Source: JBOFDK01 sp051646925
GTDB taxonomy: Bacteria > Bacillota > Clostridia > Lachnospirales > Cellulosilyticaceae
Assembly (NCBI GenBank): GCA_051646925.1
Contig: JBOFDK010000057.1
Location: 1 to 22,534 of the forward strand
Reading direction: 5' to 3'
Length of the DNA: 22,534 bases
The notes under the pieces are model-generated. The model had not been told where the DNA came from. It saw nothing but the letters and a program-made list of their open reading frames with translations, and searched no databases. The translations under genes were made by a program, and so were the position numbers. Shown in pieces: positions 15,606-22,534 of the stretch. Positions within the stretch are counted from its first letter, which is position 1. Every line of letters starts with the position of its first letter.

Positions 15606-16178
15606 TTGAAAACCAAAAAGTATAGTACTATTATCGAAAAAAAAATTAATGAGTGCAAACAAAATGGAACAATTGGAAACTATAATTGGTATAAAAAAAA
15701 TCAAGATATGACAACGTTAATAGGTGTAAAGTGCGAAGGTGTAGATAATGAAAAAATGATAAAAGAAGTATCGGAAATTATAAGTGATACAGTACAAGAA
15801 GCAATATTACAAGAAGTATCGGATAAAGAAATAAAACAACTAAAAGGATTTAGTGAAGCGGAATTAAAAAATATCAAAAAAGTTTTTAAGGTCAATCATT
15901 TTATACCTAAAGAAGATGGTGCTTCTGGAATTACGTATTATAAAGTATATATACCGATTTTGCATGAGGTTAAAGAAAAAAATAATATTAATATAGATGG
16001 ATGGATTAATTTTAGGATGACAGAGTATCGTCAAATTTTAGAAGAACTTTTTTTAATAATTGTAGCAGATAATAAAATTCGAAAAAAAGATTTAGAAGAT
16101 AGTAATGCTGCATTAACAAAATGTACGAAGAAAAAAACATTAGGCAAAATATTAACATTATATCCAAAAGATAATTAA
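15606..16178 (+). CDS. Probable shortened YtxC-like protein
   Basis: The frame encodes about 190 residues. The stretch IDGWINFRMTEYRQILEELF near residues 133-152 resembles the conserved block of the sporulation protein YtxC (clostridial form roughly GFINFRLKDYIEELEEIV). In Bacillus ytxC is a neighbour of thrS, and here thrS is the next gene. YtxC proteins have about 280-300 residues; this one ends about 40 residues after the block, where the family normally continues with an FIRLLRYFV-like segment, so the C-terminus looks truncated. The start is also odd: AGGAGGG at 15580-15586 is 19 bases from the only nearby canonical start, TTG at 15606, while the well-spaced codons are GTT and ATC. A decaying gene or a non-standard start are both possible. 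The function of YtxC is not established. The family call is by motif memory and context only. Confidence 0.5.
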   Translation: MKTKKYSTIIEKKINECKQNGTIGNYNWYKKNQDMTTLIGVKCEGVDNEKMIKEVSEIISDTVQEAILQEVSDKEIKQLKGFSEAELKNIKKVFKVNHFIPKEDGASGITYYKVYIPILHEVKEKNNINIDGWINFRMTEYRQILEELFLIIVADNKIRKKDLEDSNAALTKCTKKKTLGKILTLYPKDN

Positions 16179-16324
16179 TAAATAGTAATGATAAATAATA
16201 ATGTTTGATTTAACAATAAAGAAAATTAATGAAATGCAACATTAACATAAAAACTATAATAATAGATAATGTGCTAGTGTAATTAAGTAGGTATAAAATA
16301 CTAATGTTTTCAAAAATAAATAGG

Positions 16325-16353
16325 TTGACATAGTAGTTGAATTTGATTAAAAT
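16325..16353 (+). promoter_or_regulatory. Promoter of the thrS T-box transcript
   Basis: A perfect TTGACA at 16325-16330 is followed after 17 bases by TAAAAT at 16348-16353. Transcription would begin near 16360, just before the T-box leader. The 146 bases between the ytxC-like stop and this promoter hold nothing else that I can identify. Confidence 0.8.
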
Positions 16354-16376
16354 ATAGGCATATTACAATAACAAAA

Positions 16377-16619
16377 AACGTTGAAGAGAACAGTAACATG
16401 TGAGCCTTTTTTTAGAGAGAGAATACACTGGTGGAAGTATTCTTAAAAGTCACAATGTGAATACCATCTCGGAGTGATTGCAAACCAATCCGTTGACTAC
16501 GTTATAGTCATTGATTAAGTGGTTTTTTCGGATAAGAAAAAACAATTAGGGTGGAACCGCGGGAACTATACTCTCGTCCCTTTCTAGAACTATTTCTAGG
16601 AGGGGATGGGAGTTTTTTT
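16377..16619 (+). promoter_or_regulatory. Threonine T-box leader of thrS
   Basis: The leader has the typical GAAGAGAACAGTAA start and a stem I distal hairpin (AGAATAC/GTATTCT with a GGTGG loop). ACC at 16463-16465 sits in the expected specifier position and reads threonine, and the T-box sequence AGGGTGGAACCGCGG lies at 16548-16562. Uncharged tRNA-Thr pairs with the specifier and the T-box, stabilises the antiterminator and lets thrS be transcribed. The competing terminator follows directly. Confidence 0.93.
16571..16618 (+). terminator. T-box attenuator terminator
   Basis: CTCTCGTCCCTTTCTAG (16571-16587) pairs with the segment ending GGATGGGAG (to 16612) in a 17-base-pair stem with four G-U pairs. 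Seven T follow. Its 5' side overlaps the region needed by the antiterminator. Confidence 0.9.
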
Positions 16620-16734
16620 GTATGTTAGAATATTGTTTTAGCATATAAAAACTGATTATAACCTGTATATAAAATAATTATATAGAAGTATAGATACTAT
16701 AAAATTGTTTTTAAATGAATAGGAGGAATATGAA

Positions 16735-18675
16735 ATGATTAATATTACATTAAAAGATGGAACAAAAAAGCAATATGAAATAGGAACAACAATACTTAAC
16801 GTTGCAACAGATTTAAGTGAAGGTCTTGCAAGAAATGCATGTGCAGGTCGTGTAAATGGAGAAATGGTTGATTTAAGATTTTCATTAACAGAAGATTGTG
16901 AATTAGAAATTTTAACATTTAATGATGACCAAGGTAAATGGGCATTCCGTCATACAGGAGCACATATTTTAGCGCAAGCAGTACATGCATTATATCCAAA
17001 TGCAAAATTAGCAATTGGTCCAGCTATTGAAGATGGATTTTATTATGATTTTGATACAGAAAAACCTTTTACAGAAGAAGATTTTAAAGCAATTGAAGCG
17101 GAAATGAAAAAAATTGTTAAAGCAAAATATCCAATAGAGAGATTTACATTACCAAGAGAAGAAGCAATTCAACTTATGAAAGATCAAGATGAGCCTTATA
17201 AAGTAGAGCTAATTGAAGACTTACCAGAAGGTGAAGAAATTTCATTTTACAAACAAGGTGATTTTGTAGACTTATGTGCAGGACCACATCTTATGACTAC
17301 AAAACCAGTAGATGCTATTAAAATTCTTTCTTGTGCAGGTGCATACTGGAAAGGAAGCGAAAAAAATAAGATGCTTTCAAGACTTTATGCAACAGCTTTT
17401 CCAAAAAAAGCAGAACTTGCAGCACATTTAGAAAAATTAGAAGAAGCGAAAAAAAGGGATCATCGTAAACTTGGTAAAGAACTTGAATTATTTACAATTC
17501 TTGATGAAGGACCAGGATTCCCATTTTTCTTACCAAAAGGAATGGTATTACGAAATACTTTAATTGACTATTGGAGAGCAATCCACAAAAAAGCAAATTA
17601 CCAAGAAATTTCAACACCAATTATATTAAACAAAGACTTATGGCTTACAAGTGGTCACTGGGACCATTATCGTGAAAATATGTATACGACAGTTATAGAT
17701 GAAATGGATTATGCAGTAAAACCTATGAACTGCCCAGGTGGTATGCTTGTTTACAAAACAAAAATGCATTCATATCGTGATTTACCACTTCGTATGGGTG
17801 AATTAGGACTTGTTCATCGTCATGAGTTATCAGGAGCGTTACATGGATTAATGCGTGTACGTAACTTCACACAAGATGATGCTCATATTTTCATGTTACC
17901 AGAACAAATTAAAGAGGAAATCAAAGGTGTAGTTAAGCTAATTGATGAAGTTTATCAAGCTTTTGGATTTAAATACCGAGTAGAAGTATCTACACGCCCA
18001 GAAGATAGTATCGGAGAAGATGCTGCTTGGGATACAGCAACTAAAGCTCTTATGGAGGCATTATCAGAGCTAGGTTATGATTTTAAAATTAATGAAGGTG
18101 ATGGAGCGTTTTATGGACCTAAAATTGACTTTAAACTTGAAGATTGCTTAGGTCGTACATGGCAATGTGGTACTATACAGTTAGACTTCCAATTACCAGA
18201 ACGTTTTGAACTTGAATATGTAGGTCAAGATGGAGAAAAACATCGTCCAGTTATGATACACAGAGTTGTATTTGGAAGTATCGAACGTTTTATAGGGATT
18301 ATTACAGAACATTTTGCAGGAGCGTTTCCAACATGGCTTGCACCAGTTCAAGTAAAACTTCTTCCTATTTCAGAAAAACATCATGAGTATGCAGAAAAAG
18401 TAAAAAATGCATTAGAGGCAGAAAATATTCGTGTAGAAGTAGATGAGCGTTCAGAAAAAATTGGTTATAAAATTCGTGAAGCGCGTATGTCTCGTGCGCC
18501 GTATATATTAGTTGTAGGAAAAGATGAAGAAGAGAATGAAGAAGTAGCTGTACGTAGTCGCCAAAAAGGAGATGAAGGTACAGTAGCAGTAGAATCGTTT
18601 ATAACACGTATTAAAGAAGAAATAGCTACGCAGTATAATTACCATTTTGATATTACAAATACATTCAGTAAATAA
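16735..18675 (+). CDS. thrS: Threonyl-tRNA synthetase
   Basis: This 646-residue class II synthetase charges tRNA-Thr in the cytoplasm. Domain order is as usual: TGS domain (1-60), editing domain with HTGAHILAQAV and the later DLCAGPH, catalytic core, and C-terminal anticodon-binding domain from about residue 545 (VQVKLLPIS). The zinc ligands that select threonine are present at C333 (MNCPGG), H384 (DDAHIF) and H509 (MIHRVVFG), nearly the numbers of the E. coli enzyme. Class II motif 3 is visible as FGSIERFIG. AGGAGG at 16721-16726, eight bases upstream, supports the ATG at 16735; another ATG five bases earlier is out of frame. Expression is controlled by the threonine T-box in front. No clear terminator follows, and the infC promoter starts about 30 bases after the stop. 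Confidence 0.98.
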   Translation: MINITLKDGTKKQYEIGTTILNVATDLSEGLARNACAGRVNGEMVDLRFSLTEDCELEILTFNDDQGKWAFRHTGAHILAQAVHALYPNAKLAIGPAIEDGFYYDFDTEKPFTEEDFKAIEAEMKKIVKAKYPIERFTLPREEAIQLMKDQDEPYKVELIEDLPEGEEISFYKQGDFVDLCAGPHLMTTKPVDAIKILSCAGAYWKGSEKNKMLSRLYATAFPKKAELAAHLEKLEEAKKRDHRKLGKELELFTILDEGPGFPFFLPKGMVLRNTLIDYWRAIHKKANYQEISTPIILNKDLWLTSGHWDHYRENMYTTVIDEMDYAVKPMNCPGGMLVYKTKMHSYRDLPLRMGELGLVHRHELSGALHGLMRVRNFTQDDAHIFMLPEQIKEEIKGVVKLIDEVYQAFGFKYRVEVSTRPEDSIGEDAAWDTATKALMEALSELGYDFKINEGDGAFYGPKIDFKLEDCLGRTWQCGTIQLDFQLPERFELEYVGQDGEKHRPVMIHRVVFGSIERFIGIITEHFAGAFPTWLAPVQVKLLPISEKHHEYAEKVKNALEAENIRVEVDERSEKIGYKIREARMSRAPYILVVGKDEEENEEVAVRSRQKGDEGTVAVESFITRIKEEIATQYNYHFDITNTFSK

Positions 18676-18703
18676 TTATTTTTGTAATGATAAGTGTTAG
18701 CTA

Positions 18704-18732
18704 TTGACAAGTTAATCTGGATATGATAATAT
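18704..18732 (+). promoter_or_regulatory. Promoter of the infC-rpmI-rplT operon
   Basis: TTGACA at 18704-18709 and TAATAT at 18727-18732 have 17-base spacing. Transcription should start near 18739, giving a leader of about 220 bases before infC. Confidence 0.85.
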
Positions 18733-18738
18733 TCAAGA

Positions 18739-18945
18739 TGTTAAATAAACGATGCAAGTAGAAGCTTTCTTCTCACCTTACAACGACTGCGTTCGTAAGG
18801 TCATACTAATTTAAATATAAACCGTCAGGGTTTTAGTATGATATAGAGAAAAAAGTGGGTAGACTAGCATCTATCCACTTTTTTGTGGTTTAGTGCGTAC
18901 CCGTTCACGCTTAAGAACGGTTTATAATGATAAAAGGCCAATATT
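18739..18945 (+). ncRNA. L20-type leader (ribosomal protein autoregulation)
   Basis: A long structured leader lies between the promoter and infC. It contains a hairpin ACCTTAC/GTAAGGT (about 18775-18802), a long-range pair CATACTAA/TTTAGTATG, a strong terminator (18849-18884) and a small hairpin CCGTTC/GAACGG (18901-18919). In Bacillus, L20 binds the infC leader and promotes premature termination, so excess L20 shuts off the operon. The position, gene order and attenuator here fit that mechanism; the family assignment is from layout, not a covariance search. Confidence 0.8.
18849..18884 (+). terminator. Attenuator in the infC leader
   Basis: AAAAAAGTGGGTAGA (18849-18863) pairs with TCTATCCACTTTTTT (18870-18884) around a six-base loop. 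It is a textbook intrinsic terminator placed upstream of the genes it must control. Confidence 0.92.
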
Positions 18946-18962
18946 AGGAGGTGCCCGTTATT
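18946..18962 (+). promoter_or_regulatory. Ribosome binding site and ATT start codon of infC
   Basis: AGGAGGTG at 18946-18953 is followed after six bases by an in-frame ATT at 18960-18962. The upstream GTG at 18951 overlaps this ribosome binding site and the next ATG (18972) has none, so ATT is the best start. AUU starts of infC are known from E. coli and Bacillus and let IF-3 repress its own translation. Confidence 0.8.
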
Positions 18963-19463
18963 AACGATTTAATGATTAATGAACAAATTCGTGACAAAGA
19001 AGTCCGTTTAGTTGGTTCAGAAGGAGAACAAATAGGGATTTTACCAATCAAAGAAGCTCAACAACTTGCTAACGAGAAAAATTTAGATCTTGTAAAGATT
19101 GCGCCACAAGCGAAACCACCAGTTTGTAAGATTATGGACTATGGTAAATACAAGTTCGACGCAGCTAAGAAAGAAAAAGAAGCGCGTAAAAAACAAAAAA
19201 CAGTTAGTCTTAAAGAAGTTAGACTGACAGCAAGCATTGAGAAGCATGACTACGAAACTAAAATGCGTAATGCAGTTAAATTTTTAAAGTCAGGTGATAA
19301 AGTAAAAATCTCTGTAGTATTCCGTGGTCGTGAAATGATGCATACTCAAAAAGGTTTTGTAATGCTTGGAGAAGCAATGACAATGCTTGAAGAATTTGGT
19401 ACTGCAGAAGCAAAACCAAAATTAGAAGGTAGAAGTGTGGTAATCGTGGTAGCACCAAAGTAG
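18960..19463 (+). CDS. infC: Translation initiation factor IF-3
   Basis: The protein of 167 residues (counted from the ATT) is a complete IF-3. The N-terminal domain has INEQIRDKEVRLVGSEGEQIG and PPVCKIMDYGKYKF; the linker and C-terminal domain carry KEARKKQK, KEVRLTASIEKHDYETK and VVFRGREMMH, ending VVIVVAPK. IF-3 binds the 30S subunit, keeps 50S away and checks the start codon and initiator tRNA. The start was set at ATT because of ribosome binding site spacing; this matches the known autoregulated starts of infC. It heads the infC-rpmI-rplT operon, which is conserved across bacteria, and is under leader control by L20. Confidence 0.96.
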   Translation: MNDLMINEQIRDKEVRLVGSEGEQIGILPIKEAQQLANEKNLDLVKIAPQAKPPVCKIMDYGKYKFDAAKKEKEARKKQKTVSLKEVRLTASIEKHDYETKMRNAVKFLKSGDKVKISVVFRGREMMHTQKGFVMLGEAMTMLEEFGTAEAKPKLEGRSVVIVVAPK

Positions 19464-19514
19464 TTACCTAGAGATACAAAAAAAATATAACGAGAAAAAA
19501 AGGAGGACCTTACC

Positions 19515-19712
19515 ATGGCTAAGTTAAAAACAAACAAAGCAGCAGCAAAGCGTTTCAAAGCAACAGGTACAGGAAAATTAAAAAGATCAAAAGCATATAC
19601 AAGTCACATCTTAACAAAGAAATCGACTAAGAGAAAACGTAACCTAAGAAAACCAGGTTTAGTAGACGAAACAAACGTAAAGCAAATGAAACGTTTATTA
19701 CCATACGTATAA
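19515..19712 (+). CDS. rpmI: 50S ribosomal protein L35
   Basis: This 65-residue basic protein matches L35 over its whole length (MAKLKTNKAAAKRFKATGTG, SHILTKKSTKRKRNLRK, MKRLLPYV). AGGAGG at 19501-19506 is eight bases from the ATG. It is the middle gene of the infC operon, between IF-3 and L20, as in most bacteria. It is part of the large ribosomal subunit. Confidence 0.98.
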   Translation: MAKLKTNKAAAKRFKATGTGKLKRSKAYTSHILTKKSTKRKRNLRKPGLVDETNVKQMKRLLPYV

Positions 19713-19740
19713 TTGAGAAAAGCAGTAGGAGGTCAAGGAA

Positions 19741-20097
19741 ATGGCAAGAGTTAAAGGTGGCGTAGCTACTAAAAAAAGACGTAATAGAGTATTAAAATTA
19801 GCTAAAGGTTATAGAGGCGCGAAATCTAAACAATTTAGAACAGCAAAACAAGCTGTAATGAAATCTTTAAGCTACTCATATGTTGGCAGAAAGTTAAGAA
19901 AACGTGAATTCAGAACATTATGGATCGCGCGTATTAACGCAGCAGCTCGTATGAATGATATGTCATACAGCAGATTTATGAATGGTCTTAAAAATGCTAA
20001 TATCACAATCAACAGAAAAATGTTAGCAGATATGGCTATCAATGATGCAGCAGCTTTTGCTGGATTAGTTGAAACAGCTAAAGCAAACGTAAAGTAA
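19741..20097 (+). CDS. rplT: 50S ribosomal protein L20
   Basis: This 118-residue L20 has the normal length and sequence (MARVKGGVATKKRRNRVLKL, AKGYRGAKSKQFRTAKQAV, RRE-like KLRKREFRTLWIARINAA). L20 is needed early in 50S assembly and, in Firmicutes, is also the repressor of this operon through the infC leader. AGGAGG at 19727-19732 lies eight bases upstream of the ATG. A perfect terminator closes the operon. Confidence 0.98.
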   Translation: MARVKGGVATKKRRNRVLKLAKGYRGAKSKQFRTAKQAVMKSLSYSYVGRKLRKREFRTLWIARINAAARMNDMSYSRFMNGLKNANITINRKMLADMAINDAAAFAGLVETAKANVK

Positions 20098-20105
20098 TAT
20101 AATTT

Positions 20106-20146
20106 AAAAAGCCTAATTTAGATATAATCTAAATTAGGCTTTTTTT
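20106..20146 (+). terminator. Terminator of the infC-rpmI-rplT operon
   Basis: Arms 20106-20123 and 20127-20144 are a perfect 18-base-pair stem (AAAAAGCCTAATTTAGAT) with a three-base loop and a T tail. Because A runs precede it, it may also stop minus-strand transcripts arriving from nupC. Confidence 0.95.
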
Positions 20147-20214
20147 GTACTAAAAGGCTAAATCTTTATAAGTTATATAAGTTTTACAAATATGTGTTAG
20201 CTAAATGTTAAGTG

Positions 20215-21390
20215 CTACAAAAATAAGCCTACTATAGCACCTGTCATAATGTTGACCAGTGATGCACAGATTAATGCTCTTATTCCTAATTTAGCGACTA
20301 TAGGAACTTTACTTGGTGCTAGAACTGAATAACTAGCTATTAAAATACCGACAGAACCGATACCTGCAAAGCCCATTAATGCTACTGTGACCATTGCTTT
20401 AGTGCTAGTGCTTAATAAAGCAAATGTGGGTAATCCTATTGCTGCAGTTTCGTTAATAACTAATTTTGTTGCAAAGATTTCTGATACATAGGTTACTTCA
20501 GCCGGAGGTACACCCATTATAAAAGCTAGTGGTTTGAATAAAAATCCTAATAATGATTGTAAAGTGAAACCATCAAAGAAAAGTCCTATAAAGTTATTTA
20601 TCATAAATATAATAGATATAAATACCATCAAGGCCACAGCTATATTTATAACACTTTTGAACCCTGAATAAGCATAATTCATCATTGTTTCTATTGCTGT
20701 CAAACCTTTGTCTGGTGTTTCTACTGTTAATTTATCTTTGTTAAATGTAGTAGGCATTAATATTTGAGTTAATACAAATGTACTAAATACAGTTAATGGA
20801 ATAGATATTAGTATCCACTCAATTGATGCACCTAGAGATGTATATAAACCAATTACTGATATTGATACAGAAGTCATGCCACCAACTAATGTGGCGAATA
20901 TAACGTTCTCATTAGCATGAGGTAAATATGATTTAGTGACAAATAGAGCATCGGACTGACCTAAAAATGTATTGGTTATACCGTTTACAGCTACCAGTGT
21001 ATCTATTTTTAAAAACTTTGCTACTGTATTTCCTACTATGATGACAAATTTTGCTATTATTCCATAGTGGAATAATAATCCTATAAGAGCGGATATAAAT
21101 ACGATTGGTAATAGTCCGTTTATAAAAAATACGAATTCACCATCTGGAACGAGTCCACCAAACACAAATGATATTCCTTCGCTAGATTGAGCTAATATCC
21201 AAGATACTCCGTTGCCTAAACATTCTACTAATTTCCATAGAGGTGTTTTTATTAATAAAAATGCTAATAAGAATTGTGCTAAAAAAGCATAAGTTACTGA
21301 TTTCCAATTAACTGTATTTTTATTGTTTGATAAGAAATAAGTACCACCTATTATTAATACTAAACCTAAGATTGCGAATATTTTTTCCAA
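20215..21390 (-). CDS. nupC: NupC-type concentrative nucleoside transporter
   Basis: The 391-residue hydrophobic protein belongs to the CNT family, which imports nucleosides with protons or sodium across the cytoplasmic membrane. Family motifs are present: TNTFLGQSDALF (GQSDALF at 144-150), VGGMTSVS, GVPPAEV and EIFATKLVINE, the last being the conserved E-x-x-x-x-K-x-x-x-N-E helix that contacts the nucleoside. About eight to ten membrane helices are visible, as expected for bacterial members. The start is a TTG, supported by AAGGAG on the minus strand (plus-strand 21398-21403) seven bases upstream; no ATG is suitably placed. It is a single gene. I found no purine riboswitch or clear promoter in the 280 bases upstream. 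The exact nucleoside preference is not readable, and the gene name is used in the family sense. Confidence 0.92.
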   Translation of the reverse strand: MEKIFAILGLVLIIGGTYFLSNNKNTVNWKSVTYAFLAQFLLAFLLIKTPLWKLVECLGNGVSWILAQSSEGISFVFGGLVPDGEFVFFINGLLPIVFISALIGLLFHYGIIAKFVIIVGNTVAKFLKIDTLVAVNGITNTFLGQSDALFVTKSYLPHANENVIFATLVGGMTSVSISVIGLYTSLGASIEWILISIPLTVFSTFVLTQILMPTTFNKDKLTVETPDKGLTAIETMMNYAYSGFKSVINIAVALMVFISIIFMINNFIGLFFDGFTLQSLLGFLFKPLAFIMGVPPAEVTYVSEIFATKLVINETAAIGLPTFALLSTSTKAMVTVALMGFAGIGSVGILIASYSVLAPSKVPIVAKLGIRALICASLVNIMTGAIVGLFL

Positions 21391-21403
21391 ATTCTTTCTC
21401 CTT

Positions 21404-21676
21404 ATTTGTTTAATTATTTTTAGACTTCTAATAAAAAAATATATTCTTTATAGAGTCTGAATTATTAGTGTTGAATGGAAGAAGTTTAAGAACTAATTAT
21501 CGTAATCTTTCTATAAAAAAGAGAGATAGAGTATTAAGGTATATAATTTTATTAGGATATTTTTCTAAAGTTTATTGATTGTTGATAATTTGAAACGGAA
21601 TGTATTAGGTGTAAAATGATTCAAATTTCTAAAGGTTTCAGATTAATTATAAATACATGTCGGTTTCGTTTTGCGA
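21404..21676. other. AT-rich intergenic stretch upstream of nupC
   Basis: No coding frame, riboswitch or good promoter is recognisable on either strand. AGACT/AGTCT arms on the minus strand (about 21421-21457) form only a five-base inverted repeat. The nupC promoter must lie here or further upstream, but I cannot place it with confidence. Confidence 0.45.
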
Positions 21677-21934
21677 TTAAGAAAAAAATAAATTAGTTAA
21701 AATACACAATATACAAAATATGAAAGATGTACCTAGATAAAAAGATGATTTTAAAATGAAGTATAAAATTAAAAAGATAAGACTACTAAATAAAAGAAAT
21801 ACAGTTAGAATATTGCTGAAAATAAGAAAGAAATTCAATATAACAAAAGTGAAAAATAAAATACAACAAACAGCAGAAGAGTGATAAACTTGTTCGTAAT
21901 TAATAAAATTGCTTTTCTTTTTTTTCTTAAACAT
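21677..21934 (-). CDS. Small membrane protein of unknown function
   Basis: The 85-residue frame starts with a positively charged head (MFKKKKKSNF) followed by two or three strongly hydrophobic segments (about residues 21-37, 40-60 and 63-83). A good ribosome binding site, AAAGGAG on the minus strand (plus-strand 21943-21949), lies eight bases before the ATG, which argues that the gene is real even in this AT-rich region. The charge pattern predicts the N-terminus inside the cell. I do not recognise the family. It lies between nupC and the divergent ribosomal RNA operon promoters. No terminator is obvious after its stop. AT-rich DNA yields hydrophobic frames by chance, so confidence is limited. 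Confidence 0.5.
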   Translation of the reverse strand: MFKKKKKSNFINYEQVYHSSAVCCILFFTFVILNFFLIFSNILTVFLLFSSLIFLILYFILKSSFYLGTSFIFCILCILTNLFFS

Positions 21935-22056
21935 ATAGAAGCTCCTTTGAAAATGTAATTTAATTCTTTGATATATCTCTAAAGTATGCGAAAAATATGC
22001 TAAAAATGACTAAAATAACAGACAAGTATACAATATTACTTCTTTGGTAAATGGTG

Positions 22057-22085
22057 TTGACATAAGAGATGATATACTGTAGTAT
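22057..22085 (+). promoter_or_regulatory. Upstream promoter (P1) of the rRNA operon
   Basis: TTGACA at 22057-22062 and TAGTAT at 22080-22085 have 17-base spacing. It lies about 370 bases before the 16S gene and no other plus-strand gene follows, so it most likely feeds the rRNA operon. Confidence 0.6.
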
Positions 22086-22200
22086 AACAACTTGTACGGA
22101 GAGTGTATTGAAAAACAAAACACATTGAGTATTAGAAATGTATTATGAAAGATAAAATATATTAAATACAAAAATCATTTTGAATAAATATGTTATCTGG

Positions 22201-22271
22201 AAAATTAAAAGAAAAAAAGCAAAAAAAAAGTAAAAAAAGTTATTGACAAGTTACACACAAGGTGTTAAACT
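22201..22271 (+). promoter_or_regulatory. Main rRNA promoter (P2) with A-tract UP element
   Basis: TTGACA at 22243-22248 and TAAACT at 22266-22271 have 17-base spacing. The 40 bases upstream are runs of A (22201-22240), the typical UP element that binds the alpha subunits of RNA polymerase and drives strong rRNA promoters. Confidence 0.85.
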
Positions 22272-22279
22272 AATAAAAG

Positions 22280-22451
22280 TCGTCACAAAGCGACACAATA
22301 ACAAAGCAAAGCAACACAAACAAAATGAACTTTGAAAATAAAATAACAATCATTAAACCAGTCGATTCAATTGAGAAGAACTTCGGTTCTAATCAAAAAA
22401 AATCAGTACTATGTAAATAGTACGAAGTAAAAATTGTCAGCAGACAAACTT
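22280..22451 (+). other. rRNA leader with boxA-like site and processing hairpins
   Basis: The leader has a small hairpin GTCG/CGAC (22280-22295), a boxA-like TGAACTTTGA at 22326-22335 used for antitermination in rRNA operons, an AGAAC-TTCG-GTTCT tetraloop hairpin near 22376-22392 and a GTACTAT/ATAGTAC hairpin near 22407-22424. The matching strand of the 16S processing stalk would lie beyond the window. Confidence 0.7.

Positions 22452-22534
<83 letters not shown>

Noticed and set aside
15220..16178. Insertion sequence or integron-like element between the BspA gene and thrS
   Set aside because: No transposase, terminal inverted repeats or target-site duplications were seen. The hairpin at 15220 is a terminator.
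21404..21676. Purine riboswitch upstream of nupC
   Set aside because: I looked on the minus strand for the conserved loop segments (TATGG, GTTTCTACC) and found none.

Overview
The window is a very AT-rich stretch of a Gram-positive, probably strictly anaerobic clostridial chromosome. A Lachnospirales/Cellulosilyticum-like lineage is my best guess, not proven. The case for a Firmicute rests on a threonyl T-box leader, an L20-type attenuator in front of infC-rpmI-rplT, strong AGGAGG ribosome binding sites, SLH-anchored BspA-type surface repeats, meso-diaminopimelate dehydrogenase, a desulfoferrodoxin-like domain, and a 16S rRNA start typical of clostridia.

Left part (1-7050): the last codons of an unknown gene overlap an ABC exporter half (64-1695). 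Next come a short MutS2-like ATPase with no Smr nuclease domain (1755-3635) and an 880-residue ribosome-protection-type GTPase carrying a C-terminal YacP/Rae1-like NYN nuclease domain (3706-6348). MutS2 and Rae1 are both known to act on ribosomes in Bacillus, so this pair is the best candidate for an undescribed system: a GTPase that could place an mRNA-cutting domain in the ribosomal A site, beside a ribosome-acting ATPase that has lost its own nuclease. An XRE regulator fused to a superoxide-reductase-like domain follows (6422-7033), with an internal ribosome binding site at the domain junction.

Middle part (7050-15280): ddh (minus strand) shares a bidirectional terminator with the regulator and diverges from a methyltransferase-hslO operon. 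A 1716-residue surface protein then fills 5.1 kb. It consists of three modules, each a beta domain plus a run of 26-residue BspA leucine-rich repeats (10, 8 and 17 copies), followed by three C-terminal SLH domains.

Right part (15280-22534): a probable shortened ytxC-like gene precedes a T-box-controlled thrS, then the attenuator-controlled infC-rpmI-rplT operon, where infC appears to start with ATT. A minus-strand nucleoside transporter and a small membrane protein gene follow. Tandem promoters and a leader then open a ribosomal RNA operon whose 16S gene runs off the right edge.
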